Shown: one piece after another, positions 8,721-18,589 of the stretch
Layout of the letters: every line of letters begins with the position of its first letter
Position numbering within the stretch: the stretch's first letter is position 1
DNA from: Deltaproteobacteria bacterium
Lineage (GTDB): Bacteria > Myxococcota_A > JAADFL01
Length of the DNA: 41,033 nucleotides
NCBI GenBank assembly: GCA_013152945.1
Contig: JAADFL010000092.1
Coordinates: forward strand, 1 to 41,033
Direction of reading: 5' to 3'
Position numbers and translations under genes: made by a program
The notes under the pieces: generated by a model
What the model was told of the DNA's origin: nothing
The model's input: the letters and a program-made list of their open reading frames with translations, nothing else
Database searches by the model: none

Positions 8721-10160
8721 ATGAGGGTTGTAAAGAGCAAGGATATCGATTCAGGTCTGTTCCAGCGTTATTCACCTGAAGAATCGAACAGGGTAAAGGC
8801 GATCATTGCCGGAGTCAGGAGGAGCGGCGATCGAGCCTTGAGGGATTTTTGCAGGGAGTTCGATGATGCGGTAATCGACGAGATAAAAGTGCGTAAAGAG
8901 GAGATAAAGGGTGCTTACGATCTGATTGAGGCAGGTGTTATGGAGGCTATAAAGGTGGCTGTGTCCAGTGCAGCCAAGATAGCCCAAAAGCAACTCAAAT
9001 CCATCAAAGGCTTTTCATTGAAAGATAAGGGCCTGACCTTTGAAATGAGAGTGAATAGTATTCGACGGGTTGGTTGTTATGTTCCGGGCGGAGCCAGGCC
9101 CTTGCCGTCTACGGCGGTGATGCTTGTTACCCCGGCAAAAGCAGCAGGTGTCGAAGAGATTGTCTTGTGTACGCCCCCAAAAAAAGATGGATGCATCGAT
9201 CCGACAGTGATGGTTGCGGCGGACATGGCCGGTGTTACGGAGATATACAGAGTGGGAGGTGCCCAGAGCATTGCCGCCATGGCCTATGGAACCGAATCCA
9301 TCAAACCCGTCGACATGATAGTCGGTCCTGGAAACAGGTACGTCCAGGCAGCCAAGCGCGAGGTTTTCGGCAGGGTTGGAGTGGAATTCCTGACCGGTCC
9401 GAGCGAGATCTGTATCGTGGCGGATTCCTCTGCAAACGATGAAATCGTTGCCCTCGATTTGATAGCCCAGGCCGAACATGATCGGGATGCACGTATCATT
9501 CTGCTCACGGATAACGAAAGATTGGCCAGGTTCGTAGCTGAAAGGCTGGAAGAGCTGGCGGAAGAGATAGGAACCCGGGAAATACTTAGGCGTTCAGTCG
9601 ACAAGGGGCAGGCCATTGTGCTCGGCAGCCTTGATGAGGCCCCTGAAATTGCGAATAAACTGGCCCCGGAGCACCTGGTGCTGATGACTCGCAAGGGTAA
9701 ACGTTTTATCGAACAGTTCAAGGTATTCGGGACCATGTTTCTGGGCAGGTATGCCTCGGTGGCTGTAGGTGATTACCTGATAGGTCCCAATTATACGTTG
9801 CCGACCCAGGGCGGAGCCAGGTATTCGGGCGGACTTTCAGCACTTAGCTTTCTTCGTTTGTCAAATGTAGTTCAGGTTACAAAGGAAGGTTACGACAGGT
9901 TGTCCTATCCTGCGCAGAACCTGGCCAGGGTTGAAGGCTTCGATGGCCATTGGCGTTCGATAATGGCCAGGGCCAGTCAGGCGGCGAGGAAAAGGGCTGG
10001 TATGGACAAGCCCAGGGTATCCCCTGCCAAGACAAAGAAAGAAAAGAAAAAGACCAGGCGTGCCGGAAAACGGGCCATAAAGGCATTGAAAGGCGCCATT
10101 CCAAAGGGTAAAAAATTGCGCGCCTCGAATGCAATCAAGGGTTTCAAGCGGGGAGGATGA
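8721..10160 (+). CDS. hisD: Histidinol dehydrogenase family protein with Lys-rich C-terminal tail
   Basis: A 479-residue cytoplasmic NAD-dependent dehydrogenase homologous to HisD, which oxidises histidinol to histidine in two steps. Zinc ligands Gln250, His253, Asp351 and His410 and the catalytic Glu317-His318 pair (APEHL) are present, as is VGPGNRYVQAAKR. Two things are odd. The His that follows GPN in E. coli HisD (His367, GTNHVLPT) is Tyr358 here (GPNYTLPT). The protein also continues about 60 residues beyond the HisD fold as a tail rich in Lys, Arg and Ala (about 420-479). No other his gene is nearby. It may be a true HisD or a paralogue acting on another amino alcohol. The ATG at 8721 follows GGGAGG at 5 bases; the GTG at 8715 overlaps that site and was rejected. 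Confidence 0.85.
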   Translation: MRVVKSKDIDSGLFQRYSPEESNRVKAIIAGVRRSGDRALRDFCREFDDAVIDEIKVRKEEIKGAYDLIEAGVMEAIKVAVSSAAKIAQKQLKSIKGFSLKDKGLTFEMRVNSIRRVGCYVPGGARPLPSTAVMLVTPAKAAGVEEIVLCTPPKKDGCIDPTVMVAADMAGVTEIYRVGGAQSIAAMAYGTESIKPVDMIVGPGNRYVQAAKREVFGRVGVEFLTGPSEICIVADSSANDEIVALDLIAQAEHDRDARIILLTDNERLARFVAERLEELAEEIGTREILRRSVDKGQAIVLGSLDEAPEIANKLAPEHLVLMTRKGKRFIEQFKVFGTMFLGRYASVAVGDYLIGPNYTLPTQGGARYSGGLSALSFLRLSNVVQVTKEGYDRLSYPAQNLARVEGFDGHWRSIMARASQAARKRAGMDKPRVSPAKTKKEKKKTRRAGKRAIKALKGAIPKGKKLRASNAIKGFKRGG

Positions 10161-10170
10161 TCCGGCATAT

Positions 10171-10217
10171 CGAAACGCACTGTTCTATGAAGTTTCTCTC
10201 GACTTTTTGCAAAGCCG
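10171..10217. repeat. Right arm of the 119-bp palindromic element (partial copy)
   Basis: The sequence CGAAACGCACTGTTCTATGAAG matches 16646 onward with two differences in the first 22 bases. The following ACTTTTTGCAAAGCCG matches the arm end at both other copies. The left arm is not recognisable, because the hisD-like coding end occupies that place. It lies between the converging hisD-like and acetoacetate-CoA ligase genes. Confidence 0.55.
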
Positions 10218-10244
10218 TAAAACAAGGCGCCGGTGTCACGGGCT

Positions 10245-12194
<1,950 letters not shown>

Positions 12195-12330
12195 GGCTTG
12201 TTCCTCCTCTTTGTTTCCTATGCCGTTTCAACCAAGGGGTACTAGCAAAATAGAAAAGTTACTTCAAGATTTCGTGATTTGTGCTGTTTTTTCAACTCCC
12301 GGTTGTAGTATTCGAGTGGAATTATAATGG

Positions 12331-12918
12331 TTACCGGTCATCATGTTTATGAGCATGTTCATGAACATCTTCCTCAGAATGATCATGTCCGTGTTCGTGA
12401 GAATGCCCGTGTTGAAAACCTGCTTCACCATGGTCGTGCGGTATTCCACGCAAATGCAGGAGGAGGTGATCTGCGCCATCCTCGGACTCGACCCACCCGT
12501 CGTTGGCATCCTCCTTTGAATCTAGAGTCCTGATATACGGCTTGATATCGAGCAAAGGCGTTGAGTCGAACATGTCCATGGGTGACGTGTATATGCGGTT
12601 GCCCTGTACCCTTATCACCTTTACTATTGAAAGACCTATCGGGTTCGGGCGAGCGGGCGACCTGGATGCAAAGAGTCCTACCTCTCTGCCATGTGCCCAT
12701 GGCGGATGGGCTTTTGTTGGATCGTTCTTCACCGTGACTTTATCCAGATATGCCAGCACATAAATGTACCGAAATGAATCTAGGTCGTCCAGCGCTCCCG
12801 AGAGTTCCTCGTCCACCTGGATAAAGAAATCGCCTTCCCCTGTTTCCAAGGGTTGGTAAGGGGCCCATTCTTTGTACGGTGTATGTATGGTTCCTATGGA
12901 CTTGAGGTTCAATTTCAT
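12331..12918 (-). CDS. trmO: TrmO/TsaA-like tRNA methyltransferase with His-rich metal-binding tail
   Basis: A 195-residue cytoplasmic protein. Residues about 1-140 are a TsaA domain: IGTIHTPYKEW near the start, LDSFRYIYVLAYLDKV, the signature SRSPARPNPIGLSIVKV, and a DSTPLLDIKPYI segment. E. coli TrmO methylates the t6A modification at position 37 of tRNA-Thr using S-adenosylmethionine. After the domain comes a tail of about 35 residues with 12 His plus Asp and Glu (HGHSHEHGHDH and similar), which would bind nickel, zinc or copper. The tail is absent from E. coli TrmO. The domain is short and lacks the long C-terminal part of the E. coli enzyme, so substrate may differ. The start at 12918 is chosen because GGAGG lies 7 bases upstream; a longer frame to 12951 lacks a ribosome site. 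Confidence 0.8.
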   Translation of the reverse strand: MKLNLKSIGTIHTPYKEWAPYQPLETGEGDFFIQVDEELSGALDDLDSFRYIYVLAYLDKVTVKNDPTKAHPPWAHGREVGLFASRSPARPNPIGLSIVKVIRVQGNRIYTSPMDMFDSTPLLDIKPYIRTLDSKEDANDGWVESEDGADHLLLHLRGIPHDHGEAGFQHGHSHEHGHDHSEEDVHEHAHKHDDR

Positions 12919-13099
12919 TTCAGCACCTCCAGGGTGTGCAAAATAGGCCAAAGCGTAAAAAGACTCAAGAGGCTGCTTGACAAAATATTTCTTGATAAGA
13001 TGTTTTCTTGTTTTTCAAGTACCCGGAATCATCCAACCCGTTGACCAACCCTTCAGCCTGTGTTAGCTCAACCGCACGTGACTTTGTTGGAGGAATACG

Positions 13100-14254
13100 A
13101 TGGACATCAGGGAAATGGCTCTACCCCAGGATCTCGAAATGCTGGTTTCCACAGTCAGGAGGCTTGCCAGGGACAAGATTGCTCCCATCGCATCCGAACT
13201 GGACGAACGAGGGGAGTTTTCAAGAAGAGTAGAGACTATGCTTTGGGACATGGGACTCTTGACCATAATGCTGCCTGTCGAGCACGGGGGACTCCCTGAG
13301 AACAAGGACCTCGCACTCTGCTTGTGCGTCGAGGAGGTCGCAAAGGTATGCGCCTCGTCGGCCCTTATGATGATAATCCAGGCAGTCGGCAGTTTCCCCT
13401 TGCTCCATGCCGGCTCGGACGAGTTGAAGAGGAAATACCTGCCTTCCCTTACCTCTGATTCGCGCACCCTCATGGCATATCTCGTAACCGAACCCGGAGC
13501 AGGGTCCGATGTATCCGCTATTCGCACGACAGCGGTCCGTGACGGCGATGACTGGGTGCTCGACGGCGTTAAGTGTTTTGCAACAAATGGGGGCGTAGCC
13601 GGCCTGTATTCCGTCTTGGCACGAACAGGCCCGCAGCGAACCAAGGGCTTGACCTTTTTTCTGGTGGATCGGGATACACCGGGCCTGTCTATCGGCAGAA
13701 AGGAAAACAAACTTGGACAAAGGTCGACAAACACGACCGAGGTGATATTGGAAGGGGTCCGGGTTCCTTCTTCCAACATGCTGGGACGGGAGGGACAAGG
13801 CTTTCTTTGGGCCATGAAGGACTTCGACATGTCCAGGCCGGCTATTGCGGCCCAGGCCTTGGGCATAGCCGAGGGTGCTCTGGAGCAGATGTTGTCTTAT
13901 GCAAAGGACCGCAAGACGTTCGGCAAGCCCATTGGTGAACATCAAATGATACAGGCCATTCTTGCCGGGGCGGCTGCGGACATCGAGGCGGGCAGGGGCT
14001 TGGTCTATCGCGCCGCAAGGCGTTATGACATGGGATTGGACAACAGCAAGCTGGCATCAATGGCAAAGTTTTTCTGCGGAGATGCGGCCATGAAGATAGC
14101 CACTGATGCGGTCCAGGTGTTCGGCGGGTACGGTTACACCAAGGATTATCCTGTTGAGAGGATGTTCAGGGATGCCAAGTTGACGCAAATCTTCGAGGGC
14201 ACGAACCAGATACAGAGATTAGTCGTGGCAAGAAAATTACTCAAGGAGGCGTAA
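13100..14254 (+). CDS. Acyl-CoA dehydrogenase (short-chain type)
   Basis: A 384-residue cytoplasmic FAD enzyme of standard length that oxidises acyl-CoA to trans-2-enoyl-CoA and passes electrons to electron-transfer flavoprotein. Motifs: [12 protein letters not shown] (128-139, flavin and substrate loop), [34 protein letters not shown], and IFEGTNQIQ, whose Glu366 is the catalytic base in short- and medium-chain enzymes. The ATG follows GGAGGAATACG. The stop TAA overlaps the thiolase ATG by one base, so the two are translationally coupled. With the thiolase it likely serves butyryl-CoA or branched-chain acyl-CoA breakdown; the enoyl-CoA hydratase and 3-hydroxyacyl-CoA dehydrogenase needed between them are not in the window. 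Confidence 0.93.
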   Translation: MDIREMALPQDLEMLVSTVRRLARDKIAPIASELDERGEFSRRVETMLWDMGLLTIMLPVEHGGLPENKDLALCLCVEEVAKVCASSALMMIIQAVGSFPLLHAGSDELKRKYLPSLTSDSRTLMAYLVTEPGAGSDVSAIRTTAVRDGDDWVLDGVKCFATNGGVAGLYSVLARTGPQRTKGLTFFLVDRDTPGLSIGRKENKLGQRSTNTTEVILEGVRVPSSNMLGREGQGFLWAMKDFDMSRPAIAAQALGIAEGALEQMLSYAKDRKTFGKPIGEHQMIQAILAGAAADIEAGRGLVYRAARRYDMGLDNSKLASMAKFFCGDAAMKIATDAVQVFGGYGYTKDYPVERMFRDAKLTQIFEGTNQIQRLVVARKLLKEA

Positions 14255-15450
14255 TGAGCGAAAGACTTTCGGATATCGTTTGTATCGGCGCTGCAAGGAC
14301 TCCTACCGGTTCTTTCGGGGGTTCGTTGAGGGACCTTCCCGCGTACGACATCGGCGGGGCTGCGATAAAGGAAGCAATGAACCGGGCGGGTGTTGAAGGT
14401 AAGCAGGTGAGCGAGGTCATTTACGGGTGCTGTCGCCAGGCAGGAGTCAGGACAAACCCTGCAAGGACCGCCGCCATAAGGGCCCAAATACCGTACTATG
14501 TACCGGCCAACACGGTAAACATGGCATGTCCTTCAGGAATGAAGGCCACCATACTTGCAAGCCAGGCATTGAGGCTTGGTGATGCTGAAATCATAGTCAG
14601 CGGCGGAATGGAATCTATGAGCAGGATTCCTTACTTTATCGAGAATGCAAGGTGGGAGCCTTTCAAGCTGGGTGACAAGAAGATAACGGACGGATGGAAC
14701 GACAATATCGATCCGACTACAGGCCAGGGTATGGGAATCACGGCCGAGAACGTATCAGAGAAGTACGGCATATCAAGGCAGGAGCAAGATGAGTTTTCTC
14801 TCCTGTCGCAGACCAGAGTGAAACAGGCCCAGGAAAGCGGCTGGTTCGACCAGGAGCTGTTTCCAATCGAGGTGCCTGCGAAAAAGAAGAAGCCTGCTTT
14901 TACCCTTGATAAAGATGAAACCAACAGGCCTGACAGTACACTCGAAAAACTATCCAGGTTGAGGCCGGTTTTCAAGGAAGGCGGCGTGGTTACAGCCGGC
15001 AATTCGTGCGGTATGTCCGACGGCGCATCGGCCTTGGTCATGACCACGCGGGAAAAGGCTATGGCAATCAATGCAAGGCCGCTTTTCTCGATATTGGGTT
15101 ATGCCAGCGCTGCTGTCGAGAACCACCTGATGGGGGAGGGACCTGGTGTCTCGATTCCAAGAGCCCTCGAAAAAGCGGGCCTGTCCCTGGGCGACGTGGA
15201 TCTCGTGGAGATCAACGAGGCATTTGCGGCACAGGTATTGGCAAATTTGAAAGTGCTCGAGCTGGACGTCGAAAAAGTCAACATAGCAGGGGGAGCCATA
15301 GCCCTCGGCCACCCCGTAGGTTCTTCAGGATCCAGGATCCTGGTGACCCTTTACTACCAGATGAAGCGAACAGGCGGAGAGCTGGGAGTTGCGGGAATAT
15401 GCGGGGGAACAGGTGTCACGTGCGCCATGGTCATAAAGAGGGAACTATAA
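14254..15450 (+). CDS. Acetyl-CoA C-acetyltransferase (thiolase)
   Basis: A 398-residue cytoplasmic thiolase that interconverts acetoacetyl-CoA plus CoA with two acetyl-CoA. The acyl-accepting Cys92 sits in MACPSGMKA, His353 in GGAIALGHPVGSSG, and the base Cys383 in CGGTGVT. All three are in their expected places and the length is normal. The start overlaps the acyl-CoA dehydrogenase stop (TAATG), with GGAGG just upstream. It forms a two-gene operon with that gene and is the natural consumer of the acetoacetyl-CoA made by the ligase at 10245-12194. Confidence 0.95.
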   Translation: MSERLSDIVCIGAARTPTGSFGGSLRDLPAYDIGGAAIKEAMNRAGVEGKQVSEVIYGCCRQAGVRTNPARTAAIRAQIPYYVPANTVNMACPSGMKATILASQALRLGDAEIIVSGGMESMSRIPYFIENARWEPFKLGDKKITDGWNDNIDPTTGQGMGITAENVSEKYGISRQEQDEFSLLSQTRVKQAQESGWFDQELFPIEVPAKKKKPAFTLDKDETNRPDSTLEKLSRLRPVFKEGGVVTAGNSCGMSDGASALVMTTREKAMAINARPLFSILGYASAAVENHLMGEGPGVSIPRALEKAGLSLGDVDLVEINEAFAAQVLANLKVLELDVEKVNIAGGAIALGHPVGSSGSRILVTLYYQMKRTGGELGVAGICGGTGVTCAMVIKREL

Positions 15451-15675
15451 TTTATTATTTTTTTTATTGCATGGTTGTCGGCACGGACTTTTATTGACAC
15501 GGACTTGACACCGCTATTTTCCTGCAATAGCTTTTTGTTTGAAAAGTGGAAGCAATCGCTTTAGTATTCAATCTTGGCAACAAGAGGTTCCCGGGATTTG
15601 GAATATTACAGTAGAAATGCCATTGCAAGGAAAGCATCGAGTGGAACGCAAAGACAGAAAAAAGGAGTTTTGAAA

Positions 15676-16506
15676 ATGAAGGTTTTAAGAGGTCACTTGT
15701 ATACTGTTACGATACGGGCAAGCTTATTTTTTGTTTTCATGTTGGCTGTCGCCTCGTGCGGCTCGGTTAGAAATTCAGGTGATACGGATACGGATGTAGA
15801 CACGGACACGGATACGGACACTGACACGGATATGGATACGGATACTGACACTGATACTGATACGGACACGGATACTACTCCAAAAGAACTTTCAATAAAA
15901 GATATACAGGACACCTCGAGCAAGGCGCACCCCAAGGAAGGCACGATAGTCAAGGTTAACGGCGTGGTAACAGTGGAGTCCGTGGTTTCAAAGGGACACA
16001 AGGCATATTTCATCGAGATGCCGAAAGGAGGGACTTACTCCGGAATATACGTATTCGGCGCATCCGATACACCCGATGTAACAAGGGGAGACGTTGTAAC
16101 AGTGACGGGAGAATACAAGGAGTTTTACGGTCGAACCGAGATAGATGCATCGAGTGTGGAAAAAACCGGCACTGATGCTGTTCCGGAAGCCGAAGTTGTT
16201 GTGCCTGCGGACGTTGCTACCACCGGATCAAAGTCCGAATCCTACGAGGGAGTCCTTGTCAAAGTTGAAAACGTCGAAGTAACAGAGACGCCTGTTATGG
16301 GATCGGACGGCAAGGACCATGGCGACTGGAGGGTGACCGGTGATCTGATTATCGGCCATTTATGGGATTATGCTTACAACAACAAGGATAAGGATCTACG
16401 CAAGGTGGGTGACAAGTTTGCTTCGATTACCGGGATCCTGGACTTTACCTTTGATGAATTTCGGCTTGAACCCAGGGATGACGCAGACCTTGACGGACCT
16501 AAATGA
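15676..16506 (+). CDS. OB-fold lipoprotein (YhcR-type) with Asp-Thr spacer
   Basis: A 276-residue exported lipoprotein. The lipobox AVASC (Cys28) is followed by an Asp-Thr tract (about 36-67) and then by two OB-like beta domains (about 70-160 and 165-270). The first has the pattern GTIVKVNGVVT, AYFIEM, GIYVFG, RGDVVTVTGEYKEFYGRTEI, which resembles the OB-fold modules found beside secreted nucleases and phosphatases such as Bacillus YhcR. No catalytic residues are visible. A nucleic-acid or nucleotide binding role on the cell surface is inferred from the fold and from the 5'-nucleotidase-like gene directly downstream. The ATG at 15676 has AAAGGAG upstream; a longer frame from 15574 would bury the signal peptide. 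Confidence 0.75.
   Translation: MKVLRGHLYTVTIRASLFFVFMLAVASCGSVRNSGDTDTDVDTDTDTDTDTDMDTDTDTDTDTDTDTTPKELSIKDIQDTSSKAHPKEGTIVKVNGVVTVESVVSKGHKAYFIEMPKGGTYSGIYVFGASDTPDVTRGDVVTVTGEYKEFYGRTEIDASSVEKTGTDAVPEAEVVVPADVATTGSKSESYEGVLVKVENVEVTETPVMGSDGKDHGDWRVTGDLIIGHLWDYAYNNKDKDLRKVGDKFASITGILDFTFDEFRLEPRDDADLDGPK
15781..15876 (+). repeat. Hexanucleotide tract encoding an Asp-Thr spacer
   Basis: Sixteen six-base units of GAYACN type (with GTA and ATG variants) encode residues 36-67 of the OB-fold lipoprotein. Placement directly after the lipidated Cys is the same as in the lipoproteins at 3453 and 6022. Confidence 0.9.
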
Positions 16507-16573
16507 TGCGGCAACGGGGTATGCTGGAAAAACATATTTCATTTCACCCTGTTTACTGCGGACAACTATTATC

Positions 16574-16692
16574 GACAGCTTCGTAAAAAGTCGGAGCATG
16601 AATCATGGATGTTATGATTTTAATTAGAAAGACTGTCAATAAGATCGAAACGTACTATTCTATGAAGCCCTGCCCGACCTTTTACAAAACCA
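16574..16692. mobile_element. 119-bp palindromic (MITE-like) dispersed element, copy 2
   Basis: This copy has the same length and layout as 8216-8334: left arm 16574-16607, 38-base centre, right arm 16646-16692. The right arm contains TTCTATGAAG, and its ATG at 16662 is the best start of the 5'-nucleotidase-like gene. The other in-frame ATGs (16605 and 16614) are also inside the element, and no ATG, GTG or TTG follows in frame before the lipobox. Confidence 0.7.
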
Positions 16693-18584
16693 TAATTGTT
16701 TCTTTTCTTGTAATAACACCAGGCCTGCTTTCTTCATGCCGAGAGGCGGGAGAACAGTACAACCTGGCCGGCCAGGATGTAAGGCTGACTATTATACATA
16801 CATCGGATATACACTCGAGAATATTGCCCTACTCGATGGAGCCCGCATATACCGATGTATCCCTGGGTCTGGATCCGAGGCTCGGACCGTACGGCGGGGC
16901 GGAACGCATAGCACAAATAGTAGATGAACAAAGAGCCAAGGCAGGCAGGTGTTTGTACGTGGATACAGGTGACGTGTTTCAGGGCGCTCCGGTATTCAAT
17001 AGGTACAAAGGTGCTGTGGAGGTTCAATTTCTGAGCCAGCTTGGTGTTGATGTAATGGTTGTAGGCAACGAATTCGACTTGGGAGTAAACAACCTGGCAG
17101 CCCAGATGAACCAGTACAAGAACTTTCCACTGCTCGCGGCCAACTATGTCTTTCCACCCACGTCAGAGGGATTGTCCAACCTGCGTAACCTTGTAGACCC
17201 GTACAAGGTCTTCGACATCGATGGCCTGCTGGTTGGAGTAATAGGCATGGGCGACATAGGTTCGATCACCAGCCTTGAGGATCGTAAGAATTCAAGCGGA
17301 TTCTTTGCCCTTGACACGTATCAGACCGTGCAGAATTACGTGGATCTGTTGAGGTCCAGGGTAAATCTCGTGATCGTAGCTTCACACATGGGTCTTCAAG
17401 ACGATATAGACATGATAAGACACACCAGGGACATAGACCTCGTGCTGGGAGGACATCTACACATAGTTCTGAATCCTCCCATGGTGCTGCCCAATGCAGA
17501 CGGAAAAAGCACCATTCTCATGCATTCCGGCGCTTTCGGCAAGTATGTGGGGCGTCTGGATCTTGTAATTAGAGTTTCAGCGCAAGGACCGGGCAAGAGC
17601 CGGGTACTTGCTTTCAAGCACAAGCTTTTCCCGGTGGAGCAATACTCTGCAATCGAAGGCATTACCGACCAGCAATCGTGTTACCAGGCCGGCGGCGACA
17701 AGTGGCTCCCTCCGTCAGGCTGGGATAAAGGGGCCTGCCTCGAAAGGAATGCTACCGACGGTGATATGCGAAGGCTTCTCGAATACTATAGCCTGGATAT
17801 GCTCAAAAAGGAAAACTATGACAGGCCTGTCGCCTTTGCGCTGGAAAAGCTGAAGCGTTTCGGCGCATCCGGAGGTGATTCTGCACTGGGAAATTTGGTG
17901 GCTGAATCACTTCAAAGACGGTACCTGGTCGAAACTGATTTCGGATTGACGAATTCCCTTGGAATAAGGACGGACATCGACCAGGGGCCGGTAACCGTGG
18001 AAGCCATGTACAACGTATTTCCATTCGAGAACACCATAGTATCAATGTTCCTGTCAGGATCAGAGATTCAGGAGATGTTGGACTTTGTTGCAAGGAAGAG
18101 TGCCGCCAGGGGCTGCTCGGCCCAGGCGCAGGTGTCCGGAGTTTGCTTTACCATGAACTGCGCCCTTGAAAAGGCCGAGGACATCAGGTTTCCAAAGAAC
18201 GGTGAACCATGCTTCGACAAAAAAGGAAACCCTTTAGGGACGCCGCTCGATCAAAGAGATACTTATGAAGTGGCTGTCAATGACTATATTGCCGGCGGAG
18301 GCAGTGGATTCCGGGTTCTAAAGGCGAATAACACCAAGGTATATACCGGGATTTCCATGCGGGATGCGGTCATAGACTATTTCAATAGTTTTCCCATGTG
18401 CGGTAAAGATAAAAACGGCGATGGGAAATACTCACTGGATGAACTCGAGAAACCTGTCCAGGACTGGATCCAGGCCCAGCCTGAAAGTCAGAGGGATCGA
18501 TTAATCGACGACATGGCGCATGTTCCTTGTGTAACCGGCAGGTCCGACGGCCGTATCAGGGCTGTTACATCAGCCAAGGAGTGA
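16662..18584 (+). CDS. 5'-nucleotidase (UshA/YhcR-like) lipoprotein, catalytic His missing
   Basis: A 640-residue exported protein with lipobox LLSSC (Cys26). Residues about 40-300 are a calcineurin-type metallophosphatase: HTSDIHS (Asp49, His51), DTGD (Asp104), SHMG (His242), GGHLH (His265, His267). The third block should read GNHE but reads GNEFDLG (Asn136-Glu137): the bridging Asn is kept and the catalytic His is absent. Residues about 370-590 are the 5'-nucleotidase C-terminal substrate domain (LGNLVAESL, NSLGIRTDI, VFPFEN, GGGSGF). An EF-hand-like DKNGDGKYSLDE loop lies near 590. The family hydrolyses nucleotides or cyclic nucleotides outside the cytoplasm; this copy may be slow, altered or only binding. 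ATGs at 16605 and 16614 are alternatives. It lies between two OB-fold lipoprotein genes. Confidence 0.82.
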   Translation: MKPCPTFYKTIIVSFLVITPGLLSSCREAGEQYNLAGQDVRLTIIHTSDIHSRILPYSMEPAYTDVSLGLDPRLGPYGGAERIAQIVDEQRAKAGRCLYVDTGDVFQGAPVFNRYKGAVEVQFLSQLGVDVMVVGNEFDLGVNNLAAQMNQYKNFPLLAANYVFPPTSEGLSNLRNLVDPYKVFDIDGLLVGVIGMGDIGSITSLEDRKNSSGFFALDTYQTVQNYVDLLRSRVNLVIVASHMGLQDDIDMIRHTRDIDLVLGGHLHIVLNPPMVLPNADGKSTILMHSGAFGKYVGRLDLVIRVSAQGPGKSRVLAFKHKLFPVEQYSAIEGITDQQSCYQAGGDKWLPPSGWDKGACLERNATDGDMRRLLEYYSLDMLKKENYDRPVAFALEKLKRFGASGGDSALGNLVAESLQRRYLVETDFGLTNSLGIRTDIDQGPVTVEAMYNVFPFENTIVSMFLSGSEIQEMLDFVARKSAARGCSAQAQVSGVCFTMNCALEKAEDIRFPKNGEPCFDKKGNPLGTPLDQRDTYEVAVNDYIAGGGSGFRVLKANNTKVYTGISMRDAVIDYFNSFPMCGKDKNGDGKYSLDELEKPVQDWIQAQPESQRDRLIDDMAHVPCVTGRSDGRIRAVTSAKE

Positions 18585-18589
18585 AGACC

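Noticed and set aside
10099-10132. Left arm of the palindromic element inside the hisD tail
   Set aside because: Only a GTAAAAA core and scattered bases match at the expected spacing, which chance can explain in A-rich DNA.
12970-13000. TTGACA promoter for the acyl-CoA dehydrogenase
   Set aside because: A TTGACA is present, but no acceptable -10 box lies at 16-18 bases.
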